This document shows positions 5,911 through 12,264 of a DNA stretch of 24,854 bases, in pieces. Source of the DNA: a virus; IMG/VR virus record IMGVR_UViG_3300034980_000140, positions 1 through 24,854 of that record; one strand, given 5' to 3'. Made by a program: the position numbers and the translations under genes. Within the stretch, counting starts at the first letter, position 1, and each line of letters begins with the position of its first letter. The notes beneath the pieces were generated by a model, which ran no database searches, was not told where the DNA came from, and worked only from the letters and a program-made list of their open reading frames with translations.

Positions 5911-6501
5911 TTAAGCCATTGGGGCTTCGGGTTCCATCATTGCGTCTTCAGGCATTTCAGGCTTCGATAACTCAGCCGCTGCGCGCTCAAGTTCCATAAG
6001 AACTTGGAAGTCACGAGACAACAAGTCTGCGAGTTCTTCTGCGCTCATCTCAGCGTACTGAGGAATAGCTTGAGCAGCTGCCATCATTTCTTCAGCTCGC
6101 TCTTGCGACATTCCAAGAGTTTCCATGAGGGGTCCGACATCAGCAGCTTCGCCTTCTACGGCTTCATCTTCTGCGGGCTCTTCTTCTGGGCTCTCTTCGC
6201 CTTCAGCAGCTTCTACGTCTTCTGCAGCTATCATCTCATCGGCTTTATCCATCAGAGGCTTGAGGTCACGCTCAGGGATGATTTCATCCGGCATCTCAGG
6301 GGGCGTGCCTGCCTCTTCCTCGGCTTCTTCCTCGACCTCTTCTTCCGCTTCGACATCAGTAGGGCCCTCGTCGCCGGGCAGTTCTTCCTCATCTCCACCT
6401 TCTTCCGCTGCGTAGAGATCAGGGAACTTCTTCTTCGCTTCTTCGTATCCAGGTTCACCCTCATAGGGCAGGCGGTTACCGGTGTCAGGATCTACGGGCA
6501 T
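5911..6501 (-). CDS. Very acidic, Glu-rich phage protein
   Basis: This 196-aa protein starts with AAGGAG seven bases upstream of its ATG. The opening MPVDPDTGNRLPYEGEPGYEEA is ordinary, but residues 31-120 are almost entirely Glu, Asp, Ala, Pro and Gly with runs such as EEEVEEEAEEEAG. A short helix-rich C-terminal part (about 123-178) contains MSQERAEEMMAAA and ELADLLSRDFQVLMELERAA. It lies between the scaffold-like gene (26-bp gap) and an 84-aa gene. It may be a head-assembly factor or DNA-mimic-type protein; similar acidic Pro-containing proteins occur beside portals and scaffolds in phages. No motif proves either role. Confidence 0.7.
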   Translation of the reverse strand: MPVDPDTGNRLPYEGEPGYEEAKKKFPDLYAAEEGGDEEELPGDEGPTDVEAEEEVEEEAEEEAGTPPEMPDEIIPERDLKPLMDKADEMIAAEDVEAAEGEESPEEEPAEDEAVEGEAADVGPLMETLGMSQERAEEMMAAAQAIPQYAEMSAEELADLLSRDFQVLMELERAAAELSKPEMPEDAMMEPEAPMA

Positions 6502-6518
6502 GGGAGTCTCCTTAGCGA

Positions 6519-6773
6519 CTATTTAGTTGAGGGAATGAGTTCATTGGGGTCAAGTGCCGCCAGTTCAAATGCGGCCTCGAGACCTATAGAGTTGATAAAC
6601 TTCTTGGGTACGCACTGACGTTCTCCAGAAGACGTATCTTCGTAGAAAGAGCCATCAGTTCTGCCGTCATCTTTTACGTATCTGAGTATGCGATTAGAGG
6701 TTTGTGCGAGCTTATCGGCGTACTCGACCAGCTCAATATCGCTGATTTTGTTCTTCATCGATGGGTCAGGCAT
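6519..6773 (-). CDS. Small protein of the packaging operon, unknown
   Basis: This is an 84-aa protein. AAGG lies about eight bases before the ATG. The N-terminal half is helical (DIELVEYADKLAQTSNRILRYV) and the C-terminal half contains a short helix IGLEAAFELAALDPNELI. There is one cysteine, no membrane segment and no recognised motif. Its start overlaps the stop region of the upstream zinc-ribbon gene by 8 bp, so translation is probably coupled. It has the size of a small head-completion or regulatory protein, but nothing in the sequence decides between them. Confidence 0.7.
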   Translation of the reverse strand: MPDPSMKNKISDIELVEYADKLAQTSNRILRYVKDDGRTDGSFYEDTSSGERQCVPKKFINSIGLEAAFELAALDPNELIPSTK

Positions 6774-7221
6774 TCTTTACCTTCTTAGGTTGAGGTGCTT
6801 TAGGTTGCTTAGCCTTCTCATGGCGAACGCGCCTGCGCTCAGTGGCGATCTCATCCACCATCTTCGCGTCATTGCCTCGCGCCTTGCGGCGCTCCCATTG
6901 CTTATGAAGCCTCTCGTCCGTACGCTGCTGCCACTTCTGCGTATTCTCGCCCTCAATCTGCACTCGATGGCCGGGGAATCTTTTCTCGATCGTTTTAATA
7001 CAACGGTCATAGTCCTCTCGCGTCTCAGCTTTACCCAGAGTACCGAAGTCAACGGGAACGAATGACCCGTGACCTTGGCCGTGAATAGCATAGCGTAACC
7101 CCTTGAAGCTCATCTTCCGCTCGCTTCCACAGTCAGGACAATCGGGTGGTCCATCAGATCGGCGGTAGAAGACTTCTACATCAAAGAGGTCACATCCTGT
7201 GCACTCTAAGTTGTTGATCAT
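6766..7221 (-). CDS. FmdB-like zinc-ribbon protein with basic tail
   Basis: This is a 151-aa protein from the ATG at 7221. The same frame opens earlier with a GTG at 7254, but that would overlap the upstream gene by 28 bp, and family members start just before the first cysteine pair, so 7221 is preferred. Cys7-x2-Cys10 and Cys28-x2-Cys31 (CPDC) form a zinc ribbon followed by KMSFKG, as in FmdB proteins. The rest (about 60-151) is charged, rich in Lys, Arg, Glu and Gln, ending in a Lys/Pro tract that could bind nucleic acid. It sits in the leftward packaging operon, whereas the short FmdB protein at 1074 is in the left operon. Function is unknown. Confidence 0.75.
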   Translation of the reverse strand: MINNLECTGCDLFDVEVFYRRSDGPPDCPDCGSERKMSFKGLRYAIHGQGHGSFVPVDFGTLGKAETREDYDRCIKTIEKRFPGHRVQIEGENTQKWQQRTDERLHKQWERRKARGNDAKMVDEIATERRRVRHEKAKQPKAPQPKKVKNA

Positions 7222-7226
7222 GAAGC

Positions 7227-7574
7227 TCACTTGGCGAGTACCCGCTTGCGCCACTTCTCAGCGCGCAGTGTAGGTGCCGGTCCAGCTGCATCAAACAGAG
7301 ATACGGGGCAATCGACGAACGGCGCCATCCCTTCTTCGTACTCCGTGTAGCCCCAGGTGTCGTCACCCTTCTCCATACGGAAGCAGATGATGCGTGCCTG
7401 GTTTTCTGCCATACGTGGATTTGGGTTCTCTGGGCGTGTAGCTACCCACAAGGTCTTGCCGAAGTCGGAGCTCTTGCTTTCTATGATCTCGAGCCTGCTT
7501 TCTGCTACGTCTTCGAGTAGCCAGTCCTTGAGCTCTTTACGGGTGCTTACGCCTTCGGGGAATTGTAGTGCCAT
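7227..7574 (-). CDS. Conserved-looking phage protein, unknown
   Basis: This 115-aa protein has GAGAGG six bases before its ATG. It has an alpha/beta pattern with strands around residues 27-65, the segment DDTWGYTEYEEGMAPFVDCP (about 71-90), and a C-terminal WRKRVLAK. A Trp-Gly-Tyr element followed by Glu, a Pro-containing loop and a Cys-Pro pair is a pattern I associate with small phage hypothetical proteins, but I cannot name the family with certainty. It follows the 230-aa gene by 85 bp and runs directly into the zinc-ribbon gene (5-bp gap). It has no membrane segment. Confidence 0.75.
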   Translation of the reverse strand: MALQFPEGVSTRKELKDWLLEDVAESRLEIIESKSSDFGKTLWVATRPENPNPRMAENQARIICFRMEKGDDTWGYTEYEEGMAPFVDCPVSLFDAAGPAPTLRAEKWRKRVLAK

Positions 7575-7659
7575 GATGTACCTCTCTTTTTGGTCGTGGC
7601 TTTGTTTTTGTCTGCGCTACTTATGATAACGTTTTTGATTAAGTTGTTGCGGCTTAGGG

Positions 7660-8352
7660 CTACGACTTTTTCTTGGGGGGCGTTAAACGAAGGATATCTC
7701 CTGGCGATAGGTCCCCTCCAGTCGCATCTGTTTCTTGGTAATACTCAGACCCATCAGGAAACTTAACTACTTCGATTTCTTCTCCACTTGGAAGAGTTCT
7801 CATCTCAGTTTCGTGGTCCATCGTGTCAGCTTTTTTAAGGTAAGACTTCAGCGCGGCGCTTTGCCCGAAGCTAGTTTGTGCCTCTTCATTCTGCGTAAAG
7901 TCTTGGTAGGAGTCTTCGGGTATGACATTCTCTGCGATAGAGTAGTACTCGTCAGTCTGCTTCGTTTGGTAGTCGTTTAAACTTTTCGGTCCTCTTGATG
8001 TCGGAGTGCTCGAGCTCGTCTTTTTCTTCCTGCCGGTAGGCGCGTAGTTGCTACGTTTATGCGTAGTCGCGGTAGTCTCGGTAGTCTCGGGCGGGACCGC
8101 TACAGACTTCTTTTTATCTTTCGCTGAGTCAGAGTCGACTGCAAACTTCTTCAGTGCTTCCAGCTGCTTGTTTTCTTTGTCCGTGAGCCGCGTTGACTGA
8201 GGGTACGCGACTCCTTCCAGCTCAGACACACCAGTCTCGGGGTCAGACTCAGGATAGGCGACTGACGACTCGATGTTCTTCAATAAAGGATCATCGCTAC
8301 CTTGAGGCAGTGATTGACGCAGTTTCAGCATTTTGTCATCGTAGTCAGCCAT
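7660..8352 (-). CDS. Unknown protein with disordered Ser/Thr/Lys middle
   Basis: From the ATG at 8352 the protein is 230 aa. The frame extends to 8412, but GGAAGAAG lies just before 8352 and the extra 20 residues overlap the small basic gene at 8345-8458, so the inner start is chosen. Residues 30-52 hold two short similar segments, SSVAYPES and EGVAYPQS. Residues 75-125 are low-complexity Ser/Thr/Lys/Pro. The C-terminal part is acidic with PSGEEIEVVKFPDGSEYYQE (about 183-203) and a Lys-rich end. It lies two genes downstream of the portal, overlapping the small basic gene by 8 bp. Function is unknown. Confidence 0.7.
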   Translation of the reverse strand: MADYDDKMLKLRQSLPQGSDDPLLKNIESSVAYPESDPETGVSELEGVAYPQSTRLTDKENKQLEALKKFAVDSDSAKDKKKSVAVPPETTETTATTHKRSNYAPTGRKKKTSSSTPTSRGPKSLNDYQTKQTDEYYSIAENVIPEDSYQDFTQNEEAQTSFGQSAALKSYLKKADTMDHETEMRTLPSGEEIEVVKFPDGSEYYQETDATGGDLSPGDILRLTPPKKKS

Positions 8353-8458
8353 TTTTCTTCTTCCACTTGCTGTAGGCGATGGCGGCAGCTTGTTTAGAGG
8401 GCTTACCTGCACGCTTCTCTTTAGCGATGGTCTCTGAGATGTACGTGCTTTTCTTCAC
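8345..8458 (-). CDS. 37-aa basic peptide nested between portal and next gene
   Basis: This gene begins with a GTG that shares its first G with the portal stop (TAGTG) and ends with TGA overlapping the next ATG by 8 bp. The peptide is very basic and includes KRAGKPSKQAAAIAYSKWKK (residues 15-34). The pattern GKPxKQAxAIAxS recurs in tiny proteins and protein tails in phage structural operons, which makes this a real gene rather than a gap. No start other than GTG is available; coupling from the portal would explain the missing Shine-Dalgarno. Its role is unknown; nucleic-acid or acidic-protein binding is suggested by charge only. Confidence 0.65.
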   Translation of the reverse strand: MKKSTYISETIAKEKRAGKPSKQAAAIAYSKWKKKNG

Positions 8459-10200
8459 TACGCTTGACCTTCTCTGATGGGCGCGCCTCCGCCAGCTGCG
8501 AGTGCTTCTTCAGGTGCGGTACCCTCTCCGCCCATCATCGCAGCGAGTAGCTCAGGCGGGAGTTCAGCCATAGCGGCCTCTGCCTCGGCTTGTTCTTGTG
8601 CTTCCATGGCGGGCTGACCTGCAGCCGCGCCACCGAGAGACTGTGACTGTGCAGCCATCATGGCTTCTTGTTGTGCGGCAGCGACATCTTCTTCTGGCAT
8701 CAAGATACGTGCTGGAAGACCGAGGCCTGAAAGGACCTCCTCGGTCAGCCGGCGTGTATCGACATTCGGGTCTTGGGAGAGGAATGGCAGTAGCTGCATC
8801 AGCGTCTCAGCAAGAACACTTGGGTTCTGACGGATCGGGTTGTAGCTGACCATCTTGAATCCAATCTCGAGGTCTTGGATGCTCTTAAGATCAACTTGTG
8901 TCCACTTACGATCACCAGCGATACGAACCATCTTCTCTTTCTTCATGTACTTCTGGCACAGGTAGAAAGACTTAGAGGCCACATCTTCAAGCGCATCGTG
9001 TACGTGACCTTCACGGGTAGCGAGTCGTGTACGCATCTGGGCATCGATAATAGCCATCTCAGTAGCTGTACGAGCTCCGGTGACTTGGCCTCGAGCTGCT
9101 TCAGCCAGGGCCGAGATAAACGCTGCGTCGTCTTCTTCTCGTGCGATGAACTCTTTGATGCCGACGGGAGTATCGGGCATAGGCATCTCGTAGAAGAGAC
9201 TACCCAGTGACCGAAGTGCTTCACTGTTCTGAGGGCTGATTCCGACAAACGAGCCCGCCGATGCTTCGACGGCCTTATTGAGGTCTTCTTCAGTCACTCG
9301 TCCAGAGTCGTACATAATGCGAGGGATCATCAAGTAGACGATCTGCTTCATGTGTGTCAGCAAGTCGTTGACTGTTTCTTGCTGGTCGAGAACGAGCTGA
9401 ACCTCACTGAGACCCAGGCAATCCACTCCAGAATGGTTCAGGCTGAACATGCTGTAGGGGATGTAGTCGATCTTATCTTCAAATAAGACGGCATCCGCTT
9501 GTGCGTTGTAGTGCTGTACTTTACCGCTTTCGCGATCGTAATATTCCCAGATAGTGACCCACTGGAACGCGTCTTTAACGCCAGCCCCCTTGTCGTTCTG
9601 CATCCCTGTAGACAACCACTTGGGGTACCTGTCAGGGGTAATCTGAGAGACGTTGTTACCTTTATATCGGCCTTGTTTGACTCGCGCCTGGAACTCAGTC
9701 CAGGGAACCACAGTAGCTTCGAGCCAGTAGCGGATGTCTTCTACATCACGCACGGTCATATCGAAGAATACGGCAGAAGGATCGATTACTCGGGTAACGG
9801 GCCGATCTTCGGCTGCGTTCCATCCAGTCTTGAAGATGCCGCGTTTACACAAGACGGCATCGATAAGGGCGGTAGCAGCACGGCGCCGCATCCGGTTCTT
9901 CTCGAAGATGTACTCAAGCAGCCCTGTGACGGATGGAGATGCCTCATCCGATTGAGGTGTTCTTGGCATCGCAGCTACTTGCGGGTGCGGACCAATAAGT
10001 GCGGAGATAGCTGTGTCTGCGATTGCGTAGATGAGATTCTTGCTGCACAGGTAGTGACGAGACGCCCCGCCCAGGTCTGAGTCGGAGAAGCGGAAGAAGT
10101 CACCACGGTAAAACCGACGTGCCTTCTCGAACTGCTTCCGTTCGCTTTGATCGTAAAACGCACGGTGGCGTTTGATTAGCGCATTGAGCTTAGGTGCCAT
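8458..10200 (-). CDS. Portal protein
   Basis: This 580-aa protein fits the portal of short-tailed phages, the dodecameric ring at the capsid vertex through which DNA is packaged and ejected. Residues 10-45 are a charged N-terminal region with FYRGDFF. DPSAVFFDMTVRDVEDIRYW lies at about 140-159, a region typical of P22-like and related portals. The stem-helix region includes LDQQETVNDLLTHMKQ (about 271-286) and is followed by a helical clip/wing segment near 355-415. From about 500 the tail is Ala/Glu/Gln/Met rich and probably disordered. A GGAG element lies upstream of the ATG. It follows the terminase and the 56-aa gene in one leftward operon, the expected terminase-portal order. Confidence 0.88.
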   Translation of the reverse strand: MAPKLNALIKRHRAFYDQSERKQFEKARRFYRGDFFRFSDSDLGGASRHYLCSKNLIYAIADTAISALIGPHPQVAAMPRTPQSDEASPSVTGLLEYIFEKNRMRRRAATALIDAVLCKRGIFKTGWNAAEDRPVTRVIDPSAVFFDMTVRDVEDIRYWLEATVVPWTEFQARVKQGRYKGNNVSQITPDRYPKWLSTGMQNDKGAGVKDAFQWVTIWEYYDRESGKVQHYNAQADAVLFEDKIDYIPYSMFSLNHSGVDCLGLSEVQLVLDQQETVNDLLTHMKQIVYLMIPRIMYDSGRVTEEDLNKAVEASAGSFVGISPQNSEALRSLGSLFYEMPMPDTPVGIKEFIAREEDDAAFISALAEAARGQVTGARTATEMAIIDAQMRTRLATREGHVHDALEDVASKSFYLCQKYMKKEKMVRIAGDRKWTQVDLKSIQDLEIGFKMVSYNPIRQNPSVLAETLMQLLPFLSQDPNVDTRRLTEEVLSGLGLPARILMPEEDVAAAQQEAMMAAQSQSLGGAAAGQPAMEAQEQAEAEAAMAELPPELLAAMMGGEGTAPEEALAAGGGAPIREGQA

Positions 10201-10226
10201 GCCGCTATCTCCGGGTGTGAGCTATT

Positions 10227-10397
10227 TTATTGTGTGGTGCCGGACTTAATGACGGCCTCAATGGCTTTCGCGTCTTTCGCGTCTTTCTCGGCCTGATTCG
10301 CAGCGTCAAGCTTTGCGCCTTCTATCTTCATCTCGCGGATCAGTTTCTCTGTCGAGGTCTCTTTCTTTTTCGGTGTCTCTTTCTTTTCTGTGGTCAT
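10227..10397 (-). CDS. 56-aa Lys/Glu-rich protein between terminase and portal
   Basis: The ATG (complement of 10395-10397) shares its A with the terminase TAA stop (TAATG), and AGGAGC lies about six bases upstream. The peptide begins MTTEKKETPKKKE and contains a helix EKLIREMKIEGAKLDAANQAE, then repeats of KDAK. There is no cysteine or hydrophobic core, so it is likely a single charged helix. The overlap means its translation is probably coupled to terminase. It could be a packaging or portal cofactor; nothing beyond position and composition supports this. Confidence 0.7.
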   Translation of the reverse strand: MTTEKKETPKKKETSTEKLIREMKIEGAKLDAANQAEKDAKDAKAIEAVIKSGTTQ

Positions 10398-12049
10398 TAC
10401 CAGCTCCTGTCTCGGGGTATAGGGTTGAACGGACTTTTTGCGACTTGCTTTTTATAGCTCTTATGCCTGTCTAAGTCACCGATTGTGACTTGTCCCGGTG
10501 TCCGTGGTGACTGTATCTCGGTTACGCCCTTAACGAAATGCCGGCGCGATAGAATGTCAGCTGCCATTACGGCTGTTCGAGCACGGTCGAAGTGATGAGT
10601 GGCGCCATCGAGGCCCTTTGTTCTCTTCTTTCGCGTACCGTCATAGTTGAGCAATTGATGTAGAAGGCCCCGACTACGCAGCGTTATTTCTTCGTGCCTG
10701 AGCATCCGCACGAGCAGCGCTTCTGCCTCTTGCAGTCTCTTGTTGGTCGCGTACCAACCTGGATGGTTGTGACTTGTCCACAGGAGATTCTGTGCTCCGT
10801 TCTCTTTAAGGATAGCGATGCAAGCGGTAGCGTTTGACTCGACTGCGAGTAGTCCCATGTTGTATCGCTTCTGAGCTCGCTGTAGTCGTTTAGAGAAGCG
10901 GTCAGGTGCTTCACGTCCTTCCCAGAAGGCAACTTCTTTACGCTCGAGCGCATCCCACACAGTGAGGGCCGATTTATCACCGGTAGACCCGAATCCTGCG
11001 GGGTCAGCTGTAATGAGGTACTTCGTGTCAGGTATAGGTGCGTCTATTTCAAAGACATTAAACATACCCATAGGCGGGTCAGGCTTAGCTGCTGCCAATG
11101 CGGGTTTGAGAAGATCAGCAGGCATGACGGGGTTGGTAGAGCCCAGCCAGCCATCGTACGGATCAGACGGGTACTTAGAGGAAAAGAGGCGAGCGTCTCC
11201 GACAAACTCAGTGCCCAGAGCTCTCTGCCTGAAGGTAAGGCTACCCAGTCCCATGTCGGCGTGCCGCTGTTGATACTCTATTTCGTCGGGCTTAAAGTCA
11301 ATGCCCTTCGCTTTGATGCGGCAACTGTCATCTCTCCACCACTCGAGAAACACGGGGGTAAACCTGCTGTTTCCTTCTAACGCTGACTGCCACATTTGTT
11401 CGTGGTGGGAGCCTGCGCGTCCTGGTGTTGACTCTAATACGACCTTGGCGTTTGGCCTTTTGTTAACGGTAGGGAAGATGTTGATGGCTGCTTTCTTTTG
11501 CCATTGTGCTTCACCGAACTCTGTGATGACGAGGCGATCGATGGACCTACCAATAGCAGGAGAACGCCCGCCTGCTGTTAAGACTTTGATGCCGCCGCCA
11601 TGGATGAACTGCATTTGAGTTGCACCTGCCTTTCGCCCCGGCGCGAGAGGCATCCTTACGTCATCCGGAAGTCTTTGATAAGCAAATAAAATGCGCTCAA
11701 AGATATCTTCAGCAGTGTCCTGACGTTCTGCAATCAGCAGCCCCTTGACGCCTTCTAAGAACATACAGTCTCTTAGTAAGAGCATGACGGAGACGGTGGT
11801 TATTTTAGCCTGGCGGAACTTGTTTACCATTATCCATTGGTTGTTCTCGTATGCCTCAAGTACTTTACGCTGAGTGAACGTAGGCTCCATGTACCCTATT
11901 GTTTCGTCTTCCCTGACGATCTGACACATCGAGACAAAAGCATCTGGTGTGGAGAACAGTGCACGGACTTTGCCTGCATGTATTCCTGGTATGTCAGCAT
12001 ACCGGGCACCGGAGTCTCTTTTAGTCGTCTTGCGTTTAGCGTTTGCCAT
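10397..12049 (-). CDS. terL: Terminase large subunit (packaging ATPase and nuclease)
   Basis: This 550-aa protein is the DNA-packaging motor. The ATPase domain shows a degenerate Walker A, FRQAKITT (78-85), like the RQxx(I/F)TT form in many terminases. Walker B is LVITEFGE (173-180) with catalytic Glu177, and a coupling motif LESTPG is at 205-210. The nuclease domain of RNase H type has Asp349 in ITADPAGFG, Glu404 in AVESN and a likely third acid, Asp488, in HHFDRA. Length and motif spacing fit full-length TerL. No Shine-Dalgarno is evident before the ATG at 12049, so it may be leaderless or start differently. It is the first gene of the leftward operon and diverges from the capsid gene. No small terminase gene is seen adjacent. 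Confidence 0.95.
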   Translation of the reverse strand: MANAKRKTTKRDSGARYADIPGIHAGKVRALFSTPDAFVSMCQIVREDETIGYMEPTFTQRKVLEAYENNQWIMVNKFRQAKITTVSVMLLLRDCMFLEGVKGLLIAERQDTAEDIFERILFAYQRLPDDVRMPLAPGRKAGATQMQFIHGGGIKVLTAGGRSPAIGRSIDRLVITEFGEAQWQKKAAINIFPTVNKRPNAKVVLESTPGRAGSHHEQMWQSALEGNSRFTPVFLEWWRDDSCRIKAKGIDFKPDEIEYQQRHADMGLGSLTFRQRALGTEFVGDARLFSSKYPSDPYDGWLGSTNPVMPADLLKPALAAAKPDPPMGMFNVFEIDAPIPDTKYLITADPAGFGSTGDKSALTVWDALERKEVAFWEGREAPDRFSKRLQRAQKRYNMGLLAVESNATACIAILKENGAQNLLWTSHNHPGWYATNKRLQEAEALLVRMLRHEEITLRSRGLLHQLLNYDGTRKKRTKGLDGATHHFDRARTAVMAADILSRRHFVKGVTEIQSPRTPGQVTIGDLDRHKSYKKQVAKSPFNPIPRDRSW

Positions 12050-12100
12050 ATTTAAGAGGGTATCATGTTTAACGGTAAATGGTATGGTAGAGGCTTAAGC

Positions 12101-12129
12101 TTGCACGGTTAGACTTTGTGTTGTATACG
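12101..12129 (+). promoter_or_regulatory. Weak candidate promoter for the capsid operon
   Basis: TTGCAC and TATACG are separated by exactly 17 bp; each hexamer matches the sigma70 consensus at only 3-4 of 6 positions. Initiation would fall around 12136, inside the 5' arm of the RNA element, which argues against it being the promoter for an intact element. It is recorded as a candidate only. Confidence 0.25.
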
Positions 12130-12216
12130 TAGATTACGCACCCAATTAGTGTGTCGGGCAGCCGAAAGGTCCGACGAGGTCACTCCGGGCAGGCGAGACG
12201 CAAATCCCTAATCTAT
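12129..12216 (+). ncRNA. Cloverleaf-like structured RNA upstream of the capsid gene
   Basis: TAGATTA (12130-12136) pairs with TAATCTA (12209-12215), extended by a G-U pair at 12129/12216, and encloses several helices. CGCAC (12137-12141) pairs with GTGTG (12149-12153). TCGG (12154-12157) pairs with CCGA (12171-12174), topped by GCC/GGT with a GAAA tetraloop and a 3-nt bulge GCA. GAG/CTC (12176-12178/12183-12185) forms a GTCA loop. GGG (12187-12189) pairs with CCC (12206-12208) around an inner GCG/CGC hairpin. All three wobble pairs are G-U only when the plus strand is transcribed. A downstream AGATTA (12231-12236) could compete for the closing arm. It is not a normal tRNA. A capsid mRNA leader element is most likely; a free RNA is possible. 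Confidence 0.5.
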
Positions 12217-12264
12217 ATTATCTCGGTTGCAGATTAAGTATAGTCTCGCAGCCAAAGGCATAAA

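Larger units (their letters stand above)
12050..12264. promoter_or_regulatory. Divergent control region between terminase and capsid genes
   Basis: This 215-bp region separates leftward terL from rightward capsid gene and must hold promoters for both. It contains a candidate rightward sigma70-like pair, TTGCAC (12101-12106) and TATACG (12124-12129) with 17-bp spacing, each a poor match. It also has the RNA element at 12129-12216 and TATAGT at 12239-12244, which reads TATACT on the minus strand. AAAGG (12254-12258) is the likely ribosome site for the capsid gene. No open reading frame of note is present. Confidence 0.55.

Noticed and set aside
5601-6618. Long plus-strand ORFs rich in Ser and Ala (5601-5873, 6004-6618, 6125-6415)
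   Set aside because: These are antisense shadows of the Glu/Ala-rich scaffold-like and acidic genes, whose GAA/GCN codons read as Ser/Phe/Ala on the opposite strand; they lack good ribosome sites.
9499-10080. 193-aa plus-strand ORF inside the portal gene
   Set aside because: It is fully antisense to the portal protein, which is clearly recognisable; it has no family resemblance and no Shine-Dalgarno of note.
12129-12216. tRNA gene suggested by 7-bp closing stem and cloverleaf
   Set aside because: There is no 2-nt linker before the second helix, the central arm is not a 5-bp stem with 7-nt anticodon loop, no GGTTCRA-type T-loop is present and no CCA follows.
12129-12216. Hammerhead ribozyme or GEMM (c-di-GMP) riboswitch suggested by CGAAAGG and GACGCAAA
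   Set aside because: The hammerhead CTGANGA core is missing, and the GEMM-like pieces are in the wrong order and not placed on the required helices.
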